64,000 nt of DNA from Micromonospora sp. WMMD1102 (GCF_029626265.1 NZ_JARUBN010000001.1:4839001-4903000); one strand, 5' to 3'; positions 9,207 through 20,039 are shown, counted from the stretch's first letter. The notes: a model not told the origin generated them from the letters alone. Numbers and translations: made by a program.

Positions 9207-9517
9207 CCGGTGGCCCGGCAGGTAACCAACTGGCGCTGGAGCGCTTGGAGTGCTTTGTCAAGGCTTGATTGGGCAGGGGGGTTTCCGTGTGGGGAACCGT
9301 GTTTGCAGGTTTGGCAGGGTTTGCGGGTTGGGCAGGCGCCGGCCAGGCGGACGAGTAGGTGCGGCAGCTGCCGGAGTGCTCGGGGCCAGTCGACGATCAG
9401 CCTCCTCTCGGGAAGGTTCTGATCGCGGTGTGCGGCCAGGAGCGTCCGCCCGGCCGGCGGTGCGTCACACCGTCGGCCGGGCGGCTCGGGATCAGGTGGT
9501 CTCCCACCGAACGTTGC
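9207..9517. other. Gap with an unassigned open frame on the minus strand
   Basis: No confident gene is present between the convergent lipoprotein and secreted-protein genes. On the minus strand, roughly 9470 down to 9230, a start-less open frame reads LPERRLIVDWPRALRQLPH and then a Cys-rich stretch (CPTRKPCQTCKHG). It could be the tail of a lost gene or mobile element. I could not assign a family. Confidence 0.3.
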
Positions 9518-10105
9518 TCACGCTTCTACGCAGGGCGAGTAGACAGTCGGTTTGGAGCCTTTCCAGACGGTGCCGCTCGCGTCCCGCACCTGCACCGTCG
9601 AGAACCAGGTCGTGGCCTGGACACCATGGGCATCCATCGCGGTCGGCCAGGGCAGATCGTCTCCGGACAGCTGAGACGTGCCGATCGACTGGCCGTGAGG
9701 CATGAAGGGCAACGCATAACCGTAGCAGTCGTACGGTCGCGCCTTGTACGTAAGGTTGATCACCCCGATGTAGGAATCGTACGAGTCGCGGGCTCTCCAT
9801 CGAATCCCGTACCAGACCTGGTCCCCGACGTGCTGGACACATCCCGCCAGCAGCAGGCTTGGCGCCTGTCGGGCGGGGCCACTGACCTTGGTCAGGGTAA
9901 CAGTGGTCCACACTCCACACTGCAAAGGTGGCGCGGACGGCGTGGGAGTAGCGGCCACCGCACCGGTGCCGGTCGTACCGCTGAGGTCGCTTGCCGCTGC
10001 GTTGCTGGCAAAGGCACCTGCGCCGATCGCGGCAGTGACGGCGAGCCCGAGGGCGGCCAGCCGCCTCGCATGACCCGACCGCCACCGGTTGATCCTGGAA
10101 TTCAA
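9518..10105 (-). CDS. Secreted protein of unknown function
   Basis: The 195-aa product has a signal peptide (RR, then LAALGLAVTAAIGAGAFA, with cleavage probably near ASNAAAS). A short Thr/Pro/Ser linker and a compact domain of about 140 residues with several cysteines (LQCGVW, LLAGCVQHV, YDCYGYA, SPCVEA) follow, suggesting disulfides outside the cell. I chose the TTG at 10105 because GGAAGG lies 8 nt upstream; the upstream in-frame ATG at 10210 would put 35 charged residues before the signal peptide. No recognised family. Its neighbours are transposon debris. Confidence 0.6.
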   Translation of the reverse strand: MNSRINRWRSGHARRLAALGLAVTAAIGAGAFASNAAASDLSGTTGTGAVAATPTPSAPPLQCGVWTTVTLTKVSGPARQAPSLLLAGCVQHVGDQVWYGIRWRARDSYDSYIGVINLTYKARPYDCYGYALPFMPHGQSIGTSQLSGDDLPWPTAMDAHGVQATTWFSTVQVRDASGTVWKGSKPTVYSPCVEA

Positions 10106-10265
10106 AAGCTGGTCCTTCCATGACGGTTTGCACCGACGAGCAGAATCCACCTCGGTCGCCCAGAGAGCGACGCCGCACAGTATCCCCTCGTGCCTACAGA
10201 TTGGTTTCATCGCTCGTGACGTCCAGCCAGCGGCGGTCGTGGCCGAACAGCAGGCGCGACTTCTA

Positions 10266-10993
10266 GTACTGCAACGGCACTTATGGGGGCTGTCGTCGCC
10301 GGTAGTGGCTTTGCTGGGCTTGCCATTGTCGGTGACGGCGGAAGCGTGACCAGGCGACCACGTGGTCGTTGGTTTCGTGGCGGTCCTGACGCAGTTTGAT
10401 GATCAGTTTGCGGGCTTCGGGAACGGTGATGGGGATGAGTTGCTCACCGTCAGGCGATTTGCCCCCTTTAGGTCCTCGGCGCGGATAACCGCCAGCCAGG
10501 CCAGGGCCAGCATCGACAAGGTGATGTGGGCGTACCAGCCCCGCCAGGTACGCACCTGATAGTGGTCCAGGCCCGCCTCCTGCTTGGCCTGCTTGAAGCA
10601 CTCCTCTACCGGCCACCGTCGCCCCGCTACCCAGACCAGCGTGGCGAGGGTGGTCCGCCTCGACGCGTAGCAGATGTAGTAGGCGATCTCGGTCGGGTCG
10701 CTGACGCTGCGTCGGGCCAGGAGCCAGTGTCCACGCCCGGGCGCCCACCACGGCCGGATCGGCACCCTGGCCCAGTCGTAGACCCGCGGCCCGTGCGCGC
10801 CGTCCCCACAGGACAGACGACGCCAGGCCCTGGCCGGTAGCTGGGCGACGATGGTGTCGACCCGGCCGTGCCCGATCCCCTGGGCCGACACGTCGTCGTT
10901 GCACCGGGTCGCCACCACATGGAACACGTCCCGCTCTTCCAGCCACACCCGCAGGTACTTGGCCTGCCCGAACGCCTCGTCGGCGGTGAACCA
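10266..10993 (-). mobile_element. Remnant of an IS701-type insertion sequence
   Basis: Only the 3' part of the element survives. Its outer end is probably near 10266, where GTACTGCAACGGCACTT reads like a terminal repeat. The inner border is sharp at 10993/10994, where transposase homology stops and the phosphotransferase remnant begins on the other strand. The opposite terminal repeat is missing, so the element cannot move by itself. Confidence 0.65.
10281..10993 (-). pseudogene. Truncated, frameshifted IS701-family transposase
   Basis: The surviving part begins at WFTADEAFGQ and continues through VEECFKQAKQEAGLDHYQVR and the WYAHITLSMLALAWLAV helix, all characteristic of IS701-type DDE transposases. 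After IRAEDLKG the frame is lost. The expected C-terminus (LIPITVPEARKLIIKL, then WSRFRRHRQWQAQQSHYRRR) continues in another frame and ends at a TAA at 10281. The shift maps to the run of five C on the plus strand at 10462-10466. The N-terminal half is absent. Confidence 0.75.
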
Positions 10994-10994
10994 G

Positions 10995-11309
10995 CTCGGC
11001 GCCGACGGCTGGCGGCTGATCGACTGGGACACCGTGCGGATCGCGCCGCCCGAACGCGACCTCTGGCTGGTGGAGCCCGGTGACGGCTCGGTGCTCGACG
11101 CCTATGCCAAGGCGACCGGGGTGGCGCCGCAGGACGAGGTGCTGGAGCTGTACCGCAGCTGGTGGCACCTTGCCGACGTCGCCGAGGAGACCAGCCGGTT
11201 CCGCGCCCCGCACACCGGCACCGAGGACGACGACGAGTCGTTCGCGATCCTGCGCTCGGTGCTCGACCACATCAGCACACTGCCGGCCGCCGGCACCGGA
11301 TCGCGATGA
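10995..11309 (+). pseudogene. C-terminal remnant of an APH-type phosphotransferase
   Basis: About 104 codons read LGADGWRLIDWDTVRIAPPE and continue with RDLWLVEPGDG to the stop at 11307-11309. The IDWDTVxxAPPERDL pattern is the Mg-binding and C-terminal part of spectinomycin/aminoglycoside phosphotransferase-like kinases. The N-lobe and the catalytic HGDLH-type loop are missing, cut at the border with the IS701 remnant. It is not functional as seen. Confidence 0.7.
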
Positions 11310-11378
11310 CCGGCGGAGAACCGGGTCGCGACAAGCGGCGCCGGGGACCGGACACCGTACCGCCGCCGGTCGGCCCGG

Positions 11379-11846
11379 GTGCTGCTGCTCGACCGCGCGG
11401 ACCGGCTCCTGTTGCTGCGCTGCCTGCTCGATCCGGCCGACCCGGCCGGCGGGCACTGCTGGTTGGTGCCCGGCGGCGGCGTGCGGGACGGTGAGTCGCT
11501 GCCCCGGGCCGCCGTCCGGGAGTTGCACGAGGAGGTCGGCCTGCTGGTCGGGCCGGACGCCCTCGGCGGCCCGGTGGCGTACTGCGCCGGCTACGCCGAT
11601 CTCGGCTGGGCCGAGGGTGTCTTCCGGGACGACTTCTTCTGGCACCGGGCCCAGGCGCACCGCGTCGACACCAGCCGGATGGAAGAGGGCGAGCGGAACG
11701 CCCTGGTCGGACACCGCTGGTGGAGCACCGCCGAGCTGGCGACGACCGACGAGCGGATCCTGCCGTTCGGGCTGGCCGATCTGCTTACCGCCCTGCTGGC
11801 CGGCGGCGCACCGGCGGCACCGGTACGCCTGCCGTGGCGCCACTGA
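11379..11846 (+). CDS. NUDIX hydrolase, 5' end probably damaged
   Basis: The 155-aa open frame contains a perfect Nudix box: GGVRDGE, seven residues, then RELHEEVGL. It should hydrolyse a nucleoside-diphosphate-linked compound with a divalent metal. The conserved start of the domain (RRSARVLLLD) extends upstream of the first usable codon here, a GTG at 11379. The natural ATG, overlapping the previous stop as ATGA at 11306, is in a different frame. The likely reading is an ancestral gene coupled to the phosphotransferase and then frameshifted between 11306 and about 11370. Expression and activity are doubtful. Confidence 0.6.
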   Translation: MLLLDRADRLLLLRCLLDPADPAGGHCWLVPGGGVRDGESLPRAAVRELHEEVGLLVGPDALGGPVAYCAGYADLGWAEGVFRDDFFWHRAQAHRVDTSRMEEGERNALVGHRWWSTAELATTDERILPFGLADLLTALLAGGAPAAPVRLPWRH

Positions 11847-11960
11847 CCGAGACTGTTCCGCCGAGCGGCCCTGACCCGGGCGGAGCGCGGTCGGAAGTCA
11901 GATCGCCGTGGCCGTGGACCTGCTCCGAGCGGCCACCTGATCCCGGCCTGCTCCGGGCGG

Positions 11961-12650
11961 CTACCAGATCTCGCAGGCCCGGCCGTTGACGGTGCAGCTG
12001 ATCGGCCGCTCGCCGTCACCCCAGCGTTCGAACTGGAACCGCAGCGGGTCGGAGCGCCCACCGCCCAGCGGCGCACCGCTGCGGAAGATCCACCGTCCGT
12101 CGTCGCGGTCCACCCACGGCCGGGGCGCACCGTCGACCCAGACCGCCCGCAGGTCGTCGACCTCGCGCGGGAAGCGCAGTTCCACGGTCCAGGACTGGGC
12201 CGAGCCGCCGGTGTTCCGGACCAGCACCTCGGCGATGAACGAGTCCCGATAGTCGGAAAGTACCCGGTAGCGGCCGGTCAGCGCGGGCTCGGCCGGCTTC
12301 GGCGCGGTGGTGGTCGGCCGGGCTCGCGGCGGCGCGCTGCGCGGCGGCGCGGAACGCGACGCCCCCGCCCTGTCGCCGCCGGGCCGGTCCGAACTGGGTG
12401 GCGGGGTTCGGGAACCCGGCGTCGGCGACGCGGCGGGGTCCGCCGGGCCGGTGCCGGAGGCGAGCGCGGACGGGGTCGAGCCGGGCGCGAACGGCCAGTC
12501 CGGATCGGGTGCCCCAGAGGTGCGCCGGTCGCCGGTGAGGTAGCCGGTGGCGAAGGCGAAGAGCACCGTCATCACCAGCACACCGGCCAGTACGACGATC
12601 CAGGGTGCCGCCGCGAACCAACGCGGTCGGGTCGGGTCGGAGGTCCTCAC
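11961..12650 (-). CDS. Membrane-anchored protein with CBM2-like domain
   Basis: In this 229-aa protein, one transmembrane segment (about residues 15-37, APWIVVLAGVLVMTVLFAF) is followed by a Pro/Ser/Gly-rich linker to about residue 120. The C-terminal domain reads GRYRVLSDYRDSFIAEVLV, SWTVELRF, RAVWVDG, ending in CTVNGRACEIW, which resembles family-2 carbohydrate-binding modules. It probably presents a sugar- or wall-binding module outside the membrane. Its ATG overlaps the stop of the papain-like amidase gene by 4 bp, so the two are translationally coupled and may act together on the envelope. Ligand unknown. Confidence 0.7.
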   Translation of the reverse strand: MRTSDPTRPRWFAAAPWIVVLAGVLVMTVLFAFATGYLTGDRRTSGAPDPDWPFAPGSTPSALASGTGPADPAASPTPGSRTPPPSSDRPGGDRAGASRSAPPRSAPPRARPTTTAPKPAEPALTGRYRVLSDYRDSFIAEVLVRNTGGSAQSWTVELRFPREVDDLRAVWVDGAPRPWVDRDDGRWIFRSGAPLGGGRSDPLRFQFERWGDGERPISCTVNGRACEIW

Positions 12651-13291
12651 CGAGCCGGGATCCGCACCGAGATCTCGTCGCCGAGCCGCCGTCCGGCGGA
12701 AAGCTCCAGGTCGTCACCGCTCCAGAACCGGCCGGGGTCGTACCAGTTGGGCCGGCGACCGGCCGGGAGCAGCCCCATCGCCTGGTAGGTCGCCGCGACG
12801 ACCTCGGCACAGTACGCCGTCTCCAGAGTGCTGTCACTCGGCCGGCGGCGTACGGCGGGCGCCCGGCCGCGCAGCCACCGCCAGGCCAGCTGGGCGGTGG
12901 ACGGGAACGGCGTCCCGTCCAGGCGGGCGATGGTACGCAGCACCGCGTTCTCCATCTCGTCGTCGGCCGTCGGTTCGAGTTGCCGAAGCCAGCCGCGCTG
13001 GCCGTACCGGGTTCCCCAGACCCGGACCGCGTCCCGCAGGTCGTGCAGCTGCACGCCCCGGTGGTGGCCACCGGACCACATGTCGGGCAGCGACCGGCCG
13101 AGTTCGGCGTGCCACATTAACGGCGGCAGGTCCTCGATGACCACGGACATTCCGACATGGTTCACCGGACTGTTCGTGGTGATCTGGATCGCCCGATCCG
13201 GCACGCTGCGCCCCCGGAAGACCCAGACGTCACCGGTACGGGTCAGCTCGACCGCCTCGTCGAGGCTGAGTTCGGTGCGCTCCTCGGCCAT
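12647..13291 (-). CDS. Permuted papain-like (NlpC/P60, YiiX-type) hydrolase
   Basis: The 214-aa product starts at the ATG at 13291 (MAEERTELSLDEAVE). The catalytic His appears first (TNSPVNHVGMSVV, about residue 45) and the Cys later (LETAYCAEVVAATY, about residue 160). This order is the hallmark of circularly permuted NlpC/P60 (LRAT/YiiX-like) amidases and thioesterases. DVWVFRGRSVPDRAIQ is the usual opening strand. No signal peptide is visible. It is the first gene of a coupled pair with the CBM2-like membrane protein. The substrate (lipid, peptide or wall amide) cannot be told from sequence. Confidence 0.65.
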   Translation of the reverse strand: MAEERTELSLDEAVELTRTGDVWVFRGRSVPDRAIQITTNSPVNHVGMSVVIEDLPPLMWHAELGRSLPDMWSGGHHRGVQLHDLRDAVRVWGTRYGQRGWLRQLEPTADDEMENAVLRTIARLDGTPFPSTAQLAWRWLRGRAPAVRRRPSDSTLETAYCAEVVAATYQAMGLLPAGRRPNWYDPGRFWSGDDLELSAGRRLGDEISVRIPAR

Positions 13292-13345
13292 CGCCCCCAC
13301 CTCGGTCCGCCGGGCCGTTCCCGGCCTGGCGACTACCCTAGGCGG

Positions 13346-13558
13346 ATGCGTTGGTGGAAGGTAATCGGCGTGGCGAGCGTTGTCGGGGTGGCCGCCACCG
13401 GGGTGGTGCTGGCCCGGGCCGAGCGGCGGCGTCGGGCGTACAGCCCGGAACAGATCCGGGACCGGCTGCGGGAACGGCACGCGGCGGCGGCCGATGGCGC
13501 AACTTCCACCGGCGGCGGCCCGGACGACAGCCCGAACAAATCCCAAAGCTCACAGTAG
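13346..13558 (+). CDS. Small single-pass membrane protein
   Basis: This 70-aa protein opens with MRWWKVIGVASVVGVAATGV, one hydrophobic helix, followed by a basic RAERRRRAYSPEQIRDRLRERH stretch and a low-complexity Ser/Gly tail. This shape recurs in actinobacteria and has no known function. It is divergent from the amidase gene, with only 54 bp between the start codons. Confidence 0.65.
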   Translation: MRWWKVIGVASVVGVAATGVVLARAERRRRAYSPEQIRDRLRERHAAAADGATSTGGGPDDSPNKSQSSQ

Positions 13559-13579
13559 GTACGCGCACCGCCAACCTGC

Positions 13580-13608
13580 TTGCGGGCGGCAAAGCGAATC
13601 AACATTAT
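13580..13608 (+). promoter_or_regulatory. Predicted promoter for a leaderless transcript
   Basis: TTGCGG (13580-13585) and CATTAT (13603-13608) are spaced by 17 bp, and the ATG follows 6 nt after the -10 box. No Shine-Dalgarno sequence precedes the ATG at 13615, which fits leaderless translation. Predicted from sequence only. Confidence 0.4.
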
Positions 13609-13614
13609 CGATAG

Positions 13615-15102
13615 ATGGCGGGGCCGCGACCGGAGGCGGGACAGTCGGGCGTCGGCGCGGCCGGTCCCGATCCACCGGAAATCGTCGGCTTCGGCGCCCT
13701 GAACGTCGACTACATCGCGAGCGCGTCGCGGCTGTCCCAACGGATGGCGGAGCGGATTACCGAATCCGTCGCTCGGTTCGAGTGGAATCGCGAGGGGCCG
13801 GTCGACGAGGAGGTCATCAACGACGCGATCGCACACCTCGGGGTCGCCTCTCTCGGTTACTCGCTGGGCGGGTCGGCCTGGCTGACCATCTTCGCCCTGG
13901 CCCAGATGGGTGTCAGTCTCCGGCTCGGCTACGTGGGCGTGGTCGGCCGGGTGGAGGCTCCGGGGCTCTCCTTCCTCCGGCAGATGGCCGAGTTGCGGAT
14001 CGACCATCGCTGGGTCAGCCGGCGGCCGGACCGGCTCAGCGGACTCTGTCTGTCCTACATCGACGACACCGACCGGGTCATGCTGACCCACCCCGGCGCC
14101 AACTTCGAGATGTGCGGATTCATCCGGGAGAACCTTGACGAGTTGGCCCGTTATCTCGCCGCGGCGCGCGTCGTGCACGTCACGTCGTTTCTCGACGAGG
14201 AAACTCCGGTTCAGGTCCTGGAGGTGCTGACCCTGGCCAAGCGGCTCAATCCGAAACTCTGCCTCAGTTTCGATCCCGGATTCGACTGGGCCGAACATCC
14301 CAGTGCGGCGGTCGAGGGAATTCTGCGCCTAACCGACCTCCTCTTCGTGAACTACCGCGAATTCAAGGCGCTCGGCCGCTACGTGTACGGCGAGCCGGAC
14401 GACCAGATCGCCCGCAAGACGCTGGCCCGGTGCGGCTCGGACTGCACCGTTTTCGTCACCAAGCGGTACGACGTCATCGAGGTGTTCCGGTCGGTGCCGG
14501 CGGGAGTGCTCACCTCCCGGTTCCAGTTGCAGCGCCCGGTGCGGGAGACCGAGTTGGAGGACGCCACCGGAGCCGGGGACGTCTTCGCGGCGGGCGTGCT
14601 CTCGGCGCTGGCCTCCCGCCGGCTACAGGTCGAACTCGGTGCCTTCGTCGGGCTCAGCCTCGCCCGGCAGAAGGAGCTGCACCGGCACTCAGTCGGGGAG
14701 CGTCCCGGGCTGCCCGACCTCAGCAAGGGCTTCCTGCAGAAGACGGAGCGGCTGGGCGGGACCGGACCGGGGCCACCCGGTGTGTTCATCGCACACGACG
14801 AACATCCGCAGTGGAGGGTCGTACGCCTTTTCATCGAACAGAACTGCGGTCTGCCCACGTACGAGTTGAAGTCCTCGGATCTCGACGGGCACAACCTGGC
14901 TGCGCTGATGCGGCAGAGCCTGGCCCGGTGCAGCTTCGCGGTCTGTCTGCTCAGTGCGAAGGGCAGCGGTCCGGGCGCCCGGAGCCCGGCGAACCAGAAC
15001 ATTGTTCACCAGGCCGGAATCTTCCAGGGTCGCTACGGGTTCGGGCGAGTCGCGATATGGCCGAGGAGGGCTGCGATACGTTCTCGAACATCGCGGGCCT
15101 GA
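13615..15102 (+). CDS. PfkB-type kinase-TIR fusion, copy 1 (degenerate, frameshifted)
   Basis: The 495-aa reading has an N-terminal ribokinase/PfkB domain (IVGFGALNVDYI, YSLGGSAWLTIFALAQMG, catalytic DATGAGD with Asp322). A CAP12/PCTIR-type TIR-like domain begins at VFIAHDEHPQWRVVRLFIE, about residue 383. At the position where copy 2 has the conserved Glu (NVVHEVG), this copy has Gln466 (NIVHQAG). Near 15050-15062 the frame is lost: the homologous tail (AEEGCD, LGRITSTFLELERML) continues in another frame to a stop at 15227, which would restore about 537 residues, equal to copy 2. It is probably a pseudo-TIR protein or a decaying duplicate; a sequencing error is the alternative for the frameshift. 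The kinase half appears intact. Confidence 0.75.
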   Translation: MAGPRPEAGQSGVGAAGPDPPEIVGFGALNVDYIASASRLSQRMAERITESVARFEWNREGPVDEEVINDAIAHLGVASLGYSLGGSAWLTIFALAQMGVSLRLGYVGVVGRVEAPGLSFLRQMAELRIDHRWVSRRPDRLSGLCLSYIDDTDRVMLTHPGANFEMCGFIRENLDELARYLAAARVVHVTSFLDEETPVQVLEVLTLAKRLNPKLCLSFDPGFDWAEHPSAAVEGILRLTDLLFVNYREFKALGRYVYGEPDDQIARKTLARCGSDCTVFVTKRYDVIEVFRSVPAGVLTSRFQLQRPVRETELEDATGAGDVFAAGVLSALASRRLQVELGAFVGLSLARQKELHRHSVGERPGLPDLSKGFLQKTERLGGTGPGPPGVFIAHDEHPQWRVVRLFIEQNCGLPTYELKSSDLDGHNLAALMRQSLARCSFAVCLLSAKGSGPGARSPANQNIVHQAGIFQGRYGFGRVAIWPRRAAIRSRTSRA

Positions 15103-15192
15103 TCCGGATGGACTTCCCTCTAGGCCGGATCACCAGCACGTTCCTGGAACTGGAACGCATGTTGCGGCGCGAGGGCCTGATGCGGCGATGGG

Positions 15193-16821
15193 GTGACAGA
15201 CGTGACAGATTCTTCAATTCGCATTGACGATCGTGCCGATCCGGAGGGTTTTGCCCTTGATGTCGTCGGGATTGGCGCGCTGAATCTCGACTATCTCGTC
15301 AGCGCCGGCTCGTCGCCCTCCGAGCCGATCCGCCCGCTGACGGAACGCATCTCCCGGCTGGTCGAACGGAGTGGACCTCCGGTGGAACCGGGCACCGAGC
15401 GTGCGGTCGACGCCGAGACGATCCATGCGGCGATCGAGGCCGCCGGCTTCGCCCGACCGGAGACGCTGCTCGGCGGGACCACGTTCAGCCTGGGCGGGTC
15501 GGCCTTCAATGCGATCTTCGCCATCGCGCAGACCCAGGTCGGGCTCCGGCTCGGGTACGTCGGGGTGGCCGGGCGGGTACCGGTGATCGGGCTCTCCACG
15601 GTCACCCAGTTCGAGGCGCTCGGCATCGACCACCGGTTCGTCTTCCAGGACAACGCGCACCTCTGCGGGATCTGCCTGTCCCTGGCCGAGGAGGGTGACC
15701 GGACCCTGCTCACCCACGCCGGCGCGAACGAATACCTGGCCGACCACCTGGACCGGGAGTTCACCCGGGTGGTCGCCTATCTGGCCGGCGCCCGGGTGGT
15801 GCACCTCACCTCGTTCCTGGACGACCGGACCCCCGGTCGGCTGCTCCGGGTGCTGCGCGCGGTCAGGGAGGCGGGCACCGGCACGTCGATCTGCTTCGAC
15901 CCCGGCCACGTCTGGAGTGCGACGGCCAGTGCCGAGATCGAGGCGCTGCTCGGGCTCAGCGACTATCTGCTGGTCAACTACCGCGAGTTCCGGGAACTCG
16001 GCCGGCATGTCGAGGGCGAGTCGGACGAGACGGTGGCCGCCCGGCTGGTCTCCCGGACCGCGGCCGGACAGGGCGTGGTGGTGGTCAAGCTGCCCACCGG
16101 GATCTGGTCCTACCAGCGGGAGAACGGCAAGCTGACCAGCGACTTCTACGCCCAGGCACAGGTCGTCGTCCCGGAGGACGTCAAGGACGCCACGGGTGCC
16201 GGCGACGTCTTCGCGGCCGGTCTGCTCACCGTACTGACGAGTGACAGGTTGCAGGTCGAGCTGGGTTCACTGTTGGGGATGCGGCTGGCCCGGCACAAGC
16301 TGCGGCACGTGGGCAGCGCCGGGCACGCGCAGTTCGCCGAGGTGACCAAGGAGTTCATCCGCTCGCTGGCCAGCGAGCGGCGCAGTGCCGGGCTGCCCAA
16401 CGGGGTCTTCATCGCGCACGGCGCGCATCCGGAGTGGCTCGCGGTGCAGCGTTTCATCGAGGAGCGGTTCGAGTTGCCGGTGTACTCGTTCGAGAGCGGG
16501 TCGTGGGGCGGACGCCAGGTGACCGAGGCACTCGCCGACTATCTGGAGCGGTGCGGGTTCGCGATCTGCGTACTGACCGCCGAGGACTTCACCGGCGACG
16601 GGCGGCGGCTGGCCCGGCAGAACGTGGTGCACGAGGTCGGGCTCTTCCAGGGGCGGCACGGCTTCGACCGGGTGATGGTGTTGGCCGAGGAGGGCTGCGA
16701 CTTCGTCCCGCAGGCCGCCGAGCCGTACACGATCTCGTTTCCGCGCAACGGGATCAGCCGGACGTTCTACCAGCTCGACGAGATGATCCGGGCCCAGGGC
16801 TTCGGCGCCGTCGAGTCCTGA
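15193..16821 (+). CDS. PfkB-type kinase-TIR fusion, copy 2 (intact)
   Basis: This 542-aa protein fuses a PfkB/ribokinase-like sugar or nucleoside kinase domain (about residues 18-375; VVGIGALNLDYL, FSLGGSAFNAIFAIAQTQ, DATGAGD with Asp338) to a TIR-like domain (about 395-540; GVFIAHGAHPEWLAVQRF, ICVLTAEDF, ARQNVVHEVGLFQGRHGFD, ISRTFYQLDEMI). Glu481 in NVVHEVG is at the position of the catalytic Glu of NAD-cleaving TIR enzymes. The GTG at 15193 (or the GTG at 15202) overlaps the frame-restored end of copy 1, so the two copies look translationally coupled. Known TIR domains of this class act in cyclic-nucleotide antiphage systems; that this pair is defensive, or couples sugar/nucleoside phosphorylation to NAD cleavage, is inference. 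Confidence 0.8.
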   Translation: MTDVTDSSIRIDDRADPEGFALDVVGIGALNLDYLVSAGSSPSEPIRPLTERISRLVERSGPPVEPGTERAVDAETIHAAIEAAGFARPETLLGGTTFSLGGSAFNAIFAIAQTQVGLRLGYVGVAGRVPVIGLSTVTQFEALGIDHRFVFQDNAHLCGICLSLAEEGDRTLLTHAGANEYLADHLDREFTRVVAYLAGARVVHLTSFLDDRTPGRLLRVLRAVREAGTGTSICFDPGHVWSATASAEIEALLGLSDYLLVNYREFRELGRHVEGESDETVAARLVSRTAAGQGVVVVKLPTGIWSYQRENGKLTSDFYAQAQVVVPEDVKDATGAGDVFAAGLLTVLTSDRLQVELGSLLGMRLARHKLRHVGSAGHAQFAEVTKEFIRSLASERRSAGLPNGVFIAHGAHPEWLAVQRFIEERFELPVYSFESGSWGGRQVTEALADYLERCGFAICVLTAEDFTGDGRRLARQNVVHEVGLFQGRHGFDRVMVLAEEGCDFVPQAAEPYTISFPRNGISRTFYQLDEMIRAQGFGAVES

Positions 16822-16911
16822 CCGGCTGCCGGCGTCCCGGGATCCGGACAGGCTTGCGTTTATAGCAAGACGGACGTACGGTTTTGTTGAGTCGAACGGA
16901 CGTCGGTAAGG

Positions 16912-16938
16912 GTTACCTGAGCCCATTGCCGAGGTAAC
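16912..16938. promoter_or_regulatory. Inverted repeat upstream of acnA, candidate operator
   Basis: Perfect 7-bp arms GTTACCT (16912-16918) and AGGTAAC (16932-16938) lie 56 bp before the acnA start. Two direct ACGGACGT copies precede them (16870-16877 and 16896-16903). A role in acnA control, for example by AcnR, is inferred. Confidence 0.4.
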
Positions 16939-16993
16939 AGGTAGGAAAGACTGCGGTACGGGCCGGGACGAAGACAGCGTGAAGGAGTACGAC

Positions 16994-19783
<2,790 letters not shown>

Positions 19784-19806
19784 TCCTCGCCACCCAGCGC
19801 ACCAGC

Positions 19807-19841
19807 GGGCCGGTCATCCCCCACTCGGGGGTGGCCGGCCC
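19807..19841 (+). terminator. Hairpin terminator after acnA
   Basis: GGGCCGG and CCGGCCC arms plus an inner C5/G5 stem pair around a 4-nt ACTC loop with one bulge, 24 bp past the acnA stop. No U-tract. Confidence 0.5.
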
Positions 19842-20039
19842 ACCGCGTGACGCCCCGGCGCCGGGTCGCCGGGCTGTGCCCGGTAGCCGGGACCGGACGG
19901 CATATGCCCGACGAGCGTGATACCACCAGGGCATCAGGATGACACTGTGGTATCACTGGCAACCGGGAACTGCCCGGCCCGCCGGCCGGGCGCCCGGCCG
20001 GGCAGGCACCGGATCGGGTACGAGACGAGGAGGCCGGAA

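Noticed and set aside
16884..16912. TTGTTG-N17-TAAGGG as the acnA promoter
   Set aside because: The -10 hexamer fits poorly, and other spacings are equally good.
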